DNA from: Macrostomum hystrix | Taxonomy: Eukaryota; Platyhelminthes; Macrostomidae | NCBI GenBank assembly: GCA_950097015.1 | Contig: CATNEN010000039.1 | Coordinates: forward strand, 9,828,001 to 9,892,000 | Length of the DNA stretch: 64,000 nt | Direction of reading: 5' to 3' | In this document: positions 22,825-33,126 of the stretch, in pieces | How positions within the stretch are numbered: the first letter of the stretch is position 1 | How the letters are laid out: every line of letters starts with the position of its first letter | Made by a program: the position numbers and the translations under genes | The notes under the pieces: generated by a model | What the model was told of the DNA's origin: nothing | Database searches by the model: none | The model's input: only the letters and a program-made list of their open reading frames with translations

Positions 22825-24256
22825 CGCCTTGCCTTGGACTGGCTCGTGTTCCTTACGACTTTAAAAGTAAATCAATTACAAATAATGATAATGCTGATTA
22901 TAGTTCACAGCTTTTGCTGCTTCAGTTAGGCTATGAAATACAATTTCAAAAAACCTAGTGGCATTTTTTTAATTTGTCATCGCTTAGGGCAAACTTTGCC
23001 CCACCTGCAATCGATTGCTTGTGTTCATTTAGTTTTTTGATTTTGTCTCGAGAAGCTACTCTAAACTCTGCTGCAACTACTCAAATACTTCTCAAATCGT
23101 CACCAACGTTTCAGATCCACATCAGATCCTCACCCACTTATCACATGCTCACCGTCTTCTCAGATCCCCCATAGACTTTTTAAAAATCCCACTCAGGATC
23201 TTCACGATGTTCAACTACTTCTCAAATATTTACCATCTTCTGTTGTTATCGCGCATCATTCTCAGCCATCATTATCAGCCACATCACGTTCAATTCGTTT
23301 TTTATTATCCAGCGAAACAGTTTGTTGTTTAGAGCAGACATTTCATTTAAGTGTGGTACATTGCAGGTGCAATTTATTTATAATTTAAGCTTTTAATCTT
23401 CATTGCTTAATTTTGAATTCTAATTAACGTCTGCACTGCACACCTGCGCGATGAGACAATAGGCAAAGATTTATATTGCCAAGTCTGCATTGTAAGGCCG
23501 TATAGTATTTCGAGACTCTGTGTGAAAACTCCAATTATTTTTGCAGCACATTCTCTAGCTCCGATTTCAAACTCACTCCAACAGGGACTTATTCTCAATC
23601 GTACTCAAATCGGTTTCTGGACTAATTAATGATACGGTACTGTTGACTGGGTGAGCAGATGTTGGTACCCTTTTAACAACTCTGTGAACTGCAGCAATGC
23701 GGAGTTAAATGTTTTGCTGATGTACTCGACTTGTTCCGGTGTCCTTCGGGAATCGAACCAACGACCTTCAAGTTGCGAGTCCGATGCCCCGACCCCAATT
23801 TCGTGCTAGAATCAATTAGTGTGTGACTATATGTAAACACATCTCTTTTAATTTGCATTTACCATTGTTGAATTATTGCACAAAGCTCTCAAACCAAAGC
23901 AGTTTTCCTACACAATGACCCGCGTCATTGGAGCATAGAGGTTTTCTCGCCTTGACCCGTTTTCAGTTTTAGTACGAGTATAGTCCCAGCCAGCGAAACG
24001 AAATGCCATTTTGTCGGCAAGCAATGACACAAGAAAGGCAATTTTCTGCTAGATGCTTGGCACAGTGCTTGCAGCAATAAAACTCTTTTTAGTTTACAAT
24101 CGCACCCAACACAATATCAATTTAAGATTCTTAACACACAGGCAGGCAGTTGTTCTGCGACCCTTAACAGAATATAAATAGCGGCTGCTTTTAATGCGCG
24201 TCTTTTAAAGACTTAAATTAGCAAAATTTTAATACAGCAGTTTGGGAGCCTCTGCT
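22825..24256. other. MRPL3 downstream spacer
   Basis: AT-rich. A degenerate pyrimidine-rich repeat (about 23070-23240, recurring TCANATNCTCACC) and a family B SINE (about 23655-23805) are present. No gene was seen. Confidence 0.35.
23655..23805 (-). mobile_element. tRNA-derived SINE (family B), partial
   Basis: In reverse it has GGTTCGATTCCCGAAGGACA preceded by GCAACTTGAAGGTCG, a tRNA-like head. A body follows with ACTCCGCATTGCTGCAGTTC, shared with the copies at 14287 and 38625. Confidence 0.65.
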
Positions 24257-25803
24257 ATGCAGCAACGAGCGAGGCCCGCCACTGCTGGCAGGCGGCTGCT
24301 GTCGCGGCCTCGTACCGCGCAGAGCGGCGCCGCCGAAGCGCGCGCTCGCGAGCAGAACCTCAAGCTGCAGCTGACACTGGTGCGCCAGCTCAACCGGTCC
24401 GAGCGGGACCGCGCCACCTGGCGCCGCGAGACCGAGGTGCGCGAGCGGTTCCTGCTGCTGGAGATGGCCCGCATCATGGACTCGCCGCTCAGCCCCAGCG
24501 TGGACGACTGGTTCCGGCGTCGCCGGGTGACCCAGGTACTTTAGAGATTCCCAGGATGGAAATAAGAAACTACGTTTCTTAGAAAATGTTTAGAAGGCTG
24601 TTTTCAATAATAATAATTGCAGGAGGGCTGCGGGCAATGTCACGTCATTTAGTGACTCTTTATTCTGCCCATTTCGCTGAGTCCTGAGCACGCACGCACA
24701 CAGATACTGTACGCAGGCACGCGCTCACACAGGTGTGTACATCTGCCCTGACTTTCTCATCGACTTTAGGCCGGTTTTAGTCACTGCTTTTGATTGAAGG
24801 CGGGTTAAGGGCTGTATAGCTTTATCGATTTCTGTCAAGCTTTCTACATGAATACATCGATACTATACTCTTCCCCTTTTTTTCTTGCCCTCCAATTGCC
24901 TACAGATGTACTTTCCGTTCGGAAACTGGCTTTTCGTTTTCTTTATTTTCTGATCAGTGATCAAGTTAATCAATTCATATTTTCTAGTCTTATGACTGAC
25001 TTATTGCCATATGCTTAGACACGCGATATCAATATTGATCTTGTAAAAAAAGTAGGTTGAAGATCAACTTTTCCGGAATAAAGAGTTGTAAGCTTCGGTT
25101 ACGCAACATGTTGGGCCAGTTATATCAAATGACGAGTAAAAAACTCCTTTGTAGTTGTATTTTTCTGTGAAAACATGCCTCCTAAACTTTTTCTAAGAAA
25201 CGTAGTTTTCCGTCTTTCTACTCCTTGTGGTCCTTGGTACACACGCTGAGTGCGTTTGTTCTCAGAACAGCGGAAGGAATTAAATTCCAGTGCTGCCCCT
25301 ACTCTGAACATTGACACGTTATTTTCAATTGTCAAAATGCTCTGAAACCAACGCAGGTGAGCTTGCTGCCTGATCACTTCGATTCACGACTCTACCAATC
25401 AGCTGACAGGGAAGAGGCGCCATCGGCTGACAACAGAGGCGAGACGCCACCAGCCGACTCCGCGACCGAGGCCGTCAGAAAATCAAGCCTGGCCGCGACG
25501 CCGCTCACAGCGTCTGGCACGGCGTCGACTCTCTCGCCAGCCGAGCGGCAGCGAATTCTGGAAGCCAAACGGTCCGACTGGCTCGGCCTGACCTCCCTGC
25601 CGCTGCGGCAGCGCCGGCCGCAGACCGCTGCCGCTGGGGCTTCGGCGGCGCTGAACCCTGGCGAAGGCGCAGAGTCGCATGAGTCAACTAAAGAGGCTGC
25701 AGCTTCGACTGCAGACGGGCCGCATCGTTCGAGCTCAAGCTCATTCAAGCGGCAGTTGAGCAGGCCGCAGTCCGCAAGAACGATGATGCTGAAAATGTCT
25801 TGA
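24257..25803 (+). CDS. Unidentified charged, Arg/Ala-rich protein
   Basis: Exons 24257-24535 and 25357-25803 join in phase 0 (CCCAG|gtactt and aacgcag|GTG) to give 241 aa. The first exon encodes a likely helical, coiled-coil-prone stretch (AREQNLKLQLTLVRQLNRSE to FLLLEMARIM). The second is Ser/Ala/Glu-rich and low in complexity, with one conserved-looking motif, ERQRILEAKRSDWLGLTSLP. No domain is recognised. The start chosen is the first in-frame ATG; a TTG-initiated extension is unlikely. An acceptor-like tttaatacag lies just upstream. AATAAA at 25847 is a fitting poly(A) signal. The intron contains a 5'-truncated SINE. Confidence 0.72.
24605..24768 (-). mobile_element. SINE (family A), 5'-truncated
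   Basis: Only the 3' half is present: AATAATAATAATTGCAGGAG at the tail, then CCATTTCGCTGAGTCCTGAG and TGCCCTGACTTTCTCATCG. The break before the tRNA-like head fits incomplete reverse transcription. Confidence 0.75.
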
Positions 25804-25942
25804 CTATCTCACATGGTGTCACAATATTTAATTTCTGCTCACAAAAAATAAAGCCTTTTTTGATGTGGCATTCGTGTACATGACATGCTACTGGATAACT
25901 TCAAAGCAGGCTTTTTTAGCTTTTAAAATCTTTTTTGTTAGC

Positions 25943-26160
25943 CTTGGAAGGGGCTGAGTGGCAGAGTGGTCTTACGCGTTTGCCTCTCGCACCAAGGTCC
26001 CTGAGTTCGATTCCGGCTGCGTGTCAAGTGTCACAAAATGAAGTGCTATTGCCTGCTTCATTTCCCCATCTGCAAAACGGTCACCAGCATCTGCTGGGTC
26101 AGACTCGGTGGGCGTGCTGTCGACCATGCACCCTAGTCCATGGACTGACTGACTGTAAAC
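25943..26160 (+). mobile_element. SINE with family A head and family B-like tail
   Basis: The head GTGGCAGAGTGGTCTTACGC plus TGAGTTCGATTCC matches family A. The following body lacks the family A blocks. It instead has GCTTCATTTCCCCATCTGC and a 3' TAGTCCATGGACTG block also seen in the family B copy at 14287-14540. Confidence 0.6.
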
Positions 26161-26650
26161 TTCATCAATCTCGTATCTGTCCTTGGTTCAATTAAGGCTA
26201 CTACTACAAGTACCATATGTTACTACTTCTTAACTACTTGCTTTGAACGTCTAAATTGCTGATAAAAAGGCGCTAAAGTTTTTGATGAACGGACCTGGGG
26301 GAACGACAGTTTGACTTCGCGACAATCAGGACACATTCAGAAGATGGTTATTAATGTTTTTTTTATTCAATAATTGCCAGCAGATAATTAAGTAAACATT
26401 CGTATTTGTCCTATTTTATCGGTTCAAATAATGCACGTCAGTTTGTTTTGACCGCGGCTAACATTACCTTGGAACTTACAATTACACAATATTCATTAGT
26501 TAATTCATATATATGTATGCTTCATGTTTTTGGTCTTCCGAACTTTCGAAAAATGTCATTATGACGTCGGGATGTTAACTTAGGTTCTAGAACTGAGCCT
26601 GTGATCAATCCTCAAACCAAATCCGCTGAAATCTGCTGGTAGCATGTCGA
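26161..26650. other. AT-rich spacer
   Basis: No gene or repeat recognised between two SINE copies. Confidence 0.35.
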
Positions 26651-26988
26651 TACAATAATAATAATCATAACTGCAGGAGGGCTGTGGGCAATGGTACGTA
26701 CATCAATTGGTGACACTAGACCCGCAGCCAGCGATAAGGCCATTCCGCCCATTTCGCTGACTCCTGAGCACATACGCACACTGCAGATACTGTACGCAGG
26801 CACACTCTCACATAGTGTGTACATGATGTGTCTGACTGTCTAGACAGTGTACACATTCACTGTGCCTTGGAGGTTGGCCCTCAAGGGCGTAAATTGCACG
26901 ACAAGTAATTGTGGCCTCGCCGCGGAATCGAACTTAGGTACCGTGGTGCGAAAGGCAAAAGCGTTAACCGCTCTGCCACCGACCCCCT
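26651..26988 (-). mobile_element. tRNA-derived SINE (family A)
   Basis: Reverse copy with the (AAT)n tail, GCAGGAGGGCTGTGGGCAAT, GGCGTAAATTGCACGACAAG and the head GCGTTAACCGCTCTGCCACC. A short internal deletion is present in the middle region. Confidence 0.8.
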
Positions 26989-27142
26989 GGTCTATACAAT
27001 GAGAAGGACTGGGTGAAATTTCTCGACGTTTCTAGTCGAATGGATTCACCAGCTTCTGATTTCAGTTGGTTTAGTTCGAGAATCGACCTTGGGCTCCATT
27101 GTAGAGCCTCAAGCTGACGTCCCCTTTGCGATCTATAGCTGT

Positions 27143-30100
27143 TCAAGGCAGCAGCATTTCAAACTCTTTAATGGAATAGAAATAGCCGAAAGGTCTACTC
27201 CAGTTGATGCCGATTGCGTAACCAACTTGGCTCGTATTGAGAGCTGTCGGTGAATTGAAGTACAACCCGTTTGGGTTCGCGCAGTGGCATGCACTGTACC
27301 ACCAGCCACCCTTGAACAGGACACTACAGGAACCGCTGTAGATGTCGTTGTCAGAGTCGTAAGTGCTGAAATTCATGCCATTACTCGATGACAAGCAGTC
27401 TCCTATTTCGGGGCTTCCGAAGAAGCCGGATATTCTGGCCTTGAAAAGGTTGGCCTCACTGTCCACCGCAAAGCTGGTGTAGTTCGCCCAGTAATCGGTC
27501 CCATTCCACAGCCGCATCCGAATGCTTAATGGCCGGCCGGCAGGCCAAGTCAGGTAGTGGATAGTTCTCAAACCAGAGATTTGATTGCGTAGATGTACTT
27601 TTATTCACTGAGCAATTCTTTAAAGGGCCGAGTGTGGCGAGGCCCTCCCAGCAGTGGCTAATCCAAAGTGTGCCTGAAGTCTTTCAGTTTCTTGCTTAGA
27701 CGCCTCTAGAGCTGCCTTTCACTTTGTTGTTTCGTATGGGAATATCGACAGCAGGTACCTCAAAATGGAACTCTTTCAACTTTAGAGTACCCAGCTATGG
27801 TTCTGTCAGAATCTCAGCCCAATATTGATTGATGTCGGGAAATATGGCCTGACATATCACTGTGTCCCCCTACATCACGGGTCGGCAAACTCCGGCCCGC
27901 GTGCCAGATGCGGCCCTCGAAGCTCCCAAATCCGGCCCGTTGCCCCTTCTGACATATGCAGTGTCCTGTTTCATCTATCTCGTGTCTAATCTCTCCCGTG
28001 TCTAATCTCTACCGTGTCTAATCTCTCCCCTGTCTTATCTCTCCCGTGTCTCATCTCTCTCATGTCCCATCTTTCCTGTGTCTCATCTCTCCCGTGTCTA
28101 ATCTCTCCCGTGTCTCATCTCTCCGGGCGTGTCTCATCTCTCCGGGCGTGTCTCATCTCTCCGGGCGTGTCTCATCTCTCCGGGCGTGTCTCATCTCTCC
28201 GGGCGTGTCTCATCTCTCCGGGCGTGTCTCATCTCTCCGGGCGTGTCTCATCTCTCCGGGCGTGTCTCATCTCTCCGGGCGTGTCTCATATTTATACAGT
28301 CAATGCGGCCCGTTGTCGTCATTTAGGTTCTCTCTTTGGCCCGCCAGCAAATAAGTTTGCCTACCCCTGTCCTACATCAACCATCGCGACTTTGATGTGT
28401 CTGAGGAATCTATAGAGTAACCATGATTAACGAGACTGCTCAGCCTAGAGGAAATTTTACATCTGAAGTGAGTCGCTAGTTAGTAACTTAGCTTAGTTAC
28501 TTTTGTAGCCTTGTTGTAATCTGCCTTTAAAATCTTCTTCTCCATTGACTAGGGATGCAATATTTCGTTCCCAGTCTTTGTCTCTTTTCAGGTCTTGCCT
28601 CCGCACTCTCTCACCCTGGTGGGGAGGGTGTCTTTTGCGCATGCCTGTGCGTGTGATTCCATTGTCTGTCTGTTAATTGTTAGGGATGCCTGATTTATGT
28701 GATTCATAGAGGACAAGGCCTGCTTATTGTACTTATGACTCCTGTCTATTTTAGTAAAAAGTCTGCCTGTCTTGGCTTTGTTTCTCCTATACGTATGCCT
28801 GACGTCAGTTTCTATTTTTAGTAACAGACCCCTTGTTAATCTGACGTCAGTTGCTACTTTAAAAAAAGCACGTGATGCGCCTGCTACCCTACCTTGTCTA
28901 CACTTCACATCTTACTTGCTTACTCACCCATCCAGTGGTTACCCTGGGGACCCTGGCCGAATCCCGTTGCGTACTGTGTCCAATTGCGATAGAAGTTAAC
29001 GGAATCGTCCACTCGCCGTTGAATGACCATGCAATCACTGATCGACGTCACGAACACCTGCAGGGTTGGAGGATCAGTGAGGAATCAGCTGGGATATTAC
29101 TGCAAAATCCAGAATCACACATTATTTGTGAAGAATTCATACAAACTGACCCTGGTGCAGCATGGCGAAGGCTCAGTGAGTATTGTCAGTTGTCGGCGTG
29201 AGGCCCCTGTTCGGCGGGCTGAAATTGAAAGTTTTTTCTGTAAAATATTGCCGCCGAGACATCAGCCGAATGAGAAGCTCGTGTGATTTTTTCTACAGCA
29301 TCGTGCTCTTTCGGTTCACAATTAACAGTAGGACAACTATAAGCTATTTTGCCGCCAGTTTTTATACCGGCTGAAAAAATGTTTGGCAGCGCCTAAATGC
29401 CTGGCGAGGGTGTCCTGTGGTTGAGCTGCGCCTAATATTTAGGCTTGATCAGTGAAATTGGAGCATTTCACGACAGGGTGTCCATAGTCGCCTAGTTCCA
29501 CCTGTTGTAGCCCTTGAAGGTCCAGCAGTCTGTCTCGATAAAGGTAGGTGACCCCGAAGACGGAGATGATGCAGGCACATTCGGGTGACATGCCGATAAA
29601 TTTTGAAGGCCTTGCTAGGTCGCGCTGAGTCGCGGTGCTAATTCGTGTATTGGGGTGTATGAAATACACTTGCGCAGTTGCGCTTATGGGAAAAATCAGA
29701 TCATCGGCAAGAACAATTGAATATCTCGACGGTCTGAAGGGCTGGAGACTTGAATCTAGTTTCGGAAGATGCGCAACAAAAAGTTGACCCGTGTTCTTGC
29801 GTTTCGTGTGCTTGCATTGCTCCGTTCAGGTGCAGCACAAAAAAATGTCAGTGGGCGGGGAATTCCCCCTTGTTAGTTCTCTAGCGCTAAAGCATGCACC
29901 AATGCATCATTACTGCATCTACTATATTTTAAAAGTTCGAAGTTTCCACGTTTTAGAGCCATGCTCCCTATCCCCTAGTGCACAGGTACCTCGCGAAGAT
30001 TCTATTTTAGTTTGCAAGGTTTCCGAGTCCTTTGCGGCTGCGAAATGAGTCGACTCACCGAGCAAGCACTGAGCGGCTGAGGTGCCTTGCCTGTCAACGA

Positions 30101-30326
30101 ACACCAGCAGCTGATCGGGGCGCAGGCTGGTGGCAGCCAGTGCCACGCACTGCAGCAGATCGCTTCCCTGCCTCATAAAGGAGATGTTCAACTGACGCTC
30201 ATAGCCACCGGACCAGCTGCTGGGTTGGACTTCATACAGCAATGCATCCGCTGCGGCTGAGTGTGCGATGCAAACAATTAGCAGCAGAAATTCAATTTGC
30301 CTCTGCATGGCCAAGAGCTTTTTCAC
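27143..30326 (-). CDS. Secreted fibrinogen-related (FReD) protein
   Basis: Four minus-strand exons are proposed: 30326-30059, 29668-29502, 29057-28928 and 27597-27143, closing in phase to about 339 aa. Exon 1 starts with a signal peptide (MQRQIEFLLLIVCIAHSAAA region). Exon 2 is least certain; it contains CACIISVFGVTYLYRD and joins in the right phase on both sides. Exon 3 encodes the fibrinogen block VIQRRVDDSVNFYRNW and GFGQGPQGNHWM. Exon 4 encodes GLRTIHYLT, GMNFSTYDSDND, GGWWYSACHCANPNGLY and INWSRPFGYFYSIKEFEM, which ends the domain. Such proteins are usually lectins or matrix and immune recognition factors. The WTVIQRR tryptophan is replaced (DCMVIQRR), and the usual N-terminal VYCDM segment was not found. 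The start of exon 4 is ambiguous. Confidence 0.75.
27868..28377. mobile_element. hAT-like MITE (second family), copy 1, in FReD intron 3
   Basis: The element at 27876-28369 starts CACGGGTCGGCAAACT and ends AGTTTGCCTACCCCTG, imperfect terminal inverted repeats of the CAGGGGTNGGCAAACT type. It is flanked by CCCTACAT and TCCTACAT, an 8-bp target duplication with one mismatch. The interior contains GGCCCGC-rich arms around a minisatellite. No transposase is encoded. Confidence 0.85.
27960..28290. repeat. 16-bp then 19-bp minisatellite inside the MITE
   Basis: The older part consists of degenerate 16-bp units (GTCTCATCTCTCCCGT). It grades into about ten near-identical 19-bp units containing CTCTCCGGGCGTGTCTCAT. 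Confidence 0.92.
28378..28927. other. FReD intron sequence
   Basis: Intron sequence with no repeat recognised except two nearby copies of CTGACGTCAGTT (about 28800 and 28842), each holding a TGACGTCA palindrome. Confidence 0.3.
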
Positions 30327-33126
30327 TCAGTGATGGGATGCAGTGAGAACTAAGTTATAATTTAACTTCCTCCTAGATAGTAACGGCACTTCCAAATCCA
30401 GAGTTTGAAACTCAAATAGAAGCAGTTTTATTTAGCAGGTGCGTCTCTGCGACTGGCTATTGTGCGATGAGTCTCAGCTCTTCTAATTGGCGTTCAGGAA
30501 TACAAAATGCCTAGTGCTCCTCAGGACCCACATTTTTTAACCCGGCTGCAATGAGAAACTATAGGTACTCAAAACATTTTTCACGTAGCTTATAGCTTCA
30601 ATTAACTTGCCTCATTATTTGCGGAAGAGCTGCGCATGTCTCATATGGATTAACCATCATGCTTCCAGTTGTTTCCAAAGCAGTTTGGTATGATTTTTGC
30701 TTGTGTCTATACAAAAGGCAATGCTTTCTTCCTCTTCTGCTTAGAAAGTTTTTGTCATAATCCACAAACTGGATTAGGGCCATCTGCTTCTACCGCAAAC
30801 TGCCGCAGCTGTTGAGTCTATAGGCTGGAGTCCGAACCTCTTCTCTCTGAAAGTCAGGAGAAAGAGAGCGATGAAAGCATGTCTAGGAAGTTGTAAAGTA
30901 AGGCAAGAAGGTCAGATACATGTGGTTTAACTAGAGATTTAATCATCAAAGCAGAGTTGGGCATCGTTAGAAATATTTTAACTTCGTCAAATTAATAACC
31001 GTTAATGAGATTAACGAGACTTAACTTAAACTTTCGCTAAAAAAAGAAAGAATTGACTTTCATCATTGATAAAAGTTTAATTTCTGTTGTTCTGAAACAG
31101 ACATCTTTCACAATTATTACACAGTTTCACTCGATTTATTACAGATATGCCTCATCCAGTACCATGCCAATGCCATCCACCGTAAAAAGAAGAATTTAAC
31201 AATTTAATTACACAATTCATAAGCAAATAACTGTTCATTAAATGTGTAATAGTGTGGCCGCGTTACATAGTTATTGCATTGTTTATCTTCATTCTTCAAC
31301 AAACAAGAGTGTCTTTTTGTTGTTTGTTGAAGAATGTTGTTGAACTACAAAAAGGAACTCTTGTTTTAGCTATTAAGTAATATTTTTTAATAATAACTCA
31401 CTTGCTCACTCTCATGCTTCTCTGATTGTCACAACTCTTTGTTTTACTTGTTACGCAATAACGATTTTCGTAATAGTAAAAGCAAATCCGGAAACAAGCT
31501 TCCCAGATTTACAAATTTCCTTGTGAAAGAAATTAATTACCGGACCATGAAATTTGACGAGTCGGTTGAATTAGAAAAACTTGAAGTTAACTTAAAAAGT
31601 TACTTATGTCCGTTTAAAGTTAAGAAAAAATTTGCTCTTATTAACGGACCAATGCCAAACACTGCATCAAAGGCACTGTGAAAGAATAACTTGTACCTGA
31701 GTAAGTAAGGGCAGATGAACAAACCTGCGAGACTTTTCGTCATCGGTAACGTGTCTGTGCTCGTGCCTTTGTAATGTTTAAAGATCAGTAAAATGGGTAG
31801 AATTGCATTCTAGCTAGCTGAGGGTTGGCAGTCACTAGATTATGGTTCACCGGCCTACAGCCCCCTTACACCTGCGAATATTACTATGTTATTTGGTCGA
31901 ATACAATTGAGTAAGTTATCTTAATGAATATATATTTTTTATCGAAAAAACGCTGTCGTGCGAATACCCTCGTTGACCGCTGCCCATTGCTTGCATGTAA
32001 GTCAGCAACTATTTTAATGATTAGGATTTCGGAGACTTCAAACAAAACTTGGGGCCTTTTTAACGAACAAAACTTCAGTTCTAGAGTCGAATGCTTTCAC
32101 GTAGCTGTTGAGAAAAATCATTATCTTTTTTTTCTAAGCCCCCTTGATCGACGCGAGGTTTTTTTATAAGCGTAGCAACAAAAACTCGAGCCTACTCGCT
32201 TCTGCTTCAAGTCCATCGAGTGCTCATACCGATGAGCTCAGTGCATAAAACGGTGATTGAGATAACAGAGCAATTAACCTTCTCACTGCTGACCATTGCC
32301 GGTAAACAGAGCATGCATTTATTGCTGGACTTCAATACACTGAAAGGGCCATTCTCCATTGACATTGTATAATTTTGGGCGCCTACAAAAGTATTGCCAA
32401 TAGACAGTTAAAGCGTGGGCAGTTTAGCACAACACATATAGCAAGTCTTGGTCATATAGACATTTAAAAGCGTGCAACAGCAGGCCTGCATTGGAGTGGT
32501 TTTTATGGCTTCTACCAATGGTAGATTGCCTTAGCCTTGTAAGGCCAATAAAAACTACACACGCGCATTGATCTATGGCCTAAACGAGTCCTTGAATCAC
32601 ATCGCTCTTGTGCTTATACCAAACAGTAAAACTTCGTCTATGGCCAATTTTTGAAGATAACTATGAGTGTTACGCAATAATCGTAGACCCCAAAATTTGC
32701 ATCCAAAATGAGAACAATTGAGTATAAATGAGTTGAATGCTAGACATGCATACAAATGTTCGGTGCTTTTTGCCTGAGACAAAACATAAATTAAGCTCGT
32801 AAGAGTTGCGCGTATACTACGGCATTGAGTAAACTAGACAAAGTTAGACTTGGTCGAAAAGTATGCATTATAAGATGAGGCATTTGCAAGTCATTAAAAA
32901 AAACAAAGTGGCTGCGGAAATGTACAATCAGATCTCTCCGTTCTCAATTGTGCACAAAGCGAATAAAATCGAAATTGCATCAACTAGATCTAGCACTTAT
33001 ACATCCTGACTTGTCTAAACTGCTGCCCGGTATTGGAATGATAATTTTTTAAAAGGATAGGCAAAACGAACACAAAGTCCGATTGACAGGTTGTCTCAAA
33101 GTTTGATACAACTCAAAAGCTCAAGG
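30327..33126. other. Spacer between FReD and P450 genes
   Basis: AT-rich, with no supported gene. It contains a perfect 16-bp inverted repeat (31290-31305 with 31321-31336). A degenerate family A SINE remnant lies at about 31705-31880 (GGGCAGATG, AAAATGGGTAGAATTGC). Confidence 0.4.

Noticed and set aside
23700-23790. tRNA gene candidates (also near 850, 14320, 38740 and 57715)
   Set aside because: Heads resemble tRNA genes in A and B boxes but lack a paired acceptor stem, and most continue into shared SINE bodies. They are SINE heads or isolated B boxes.
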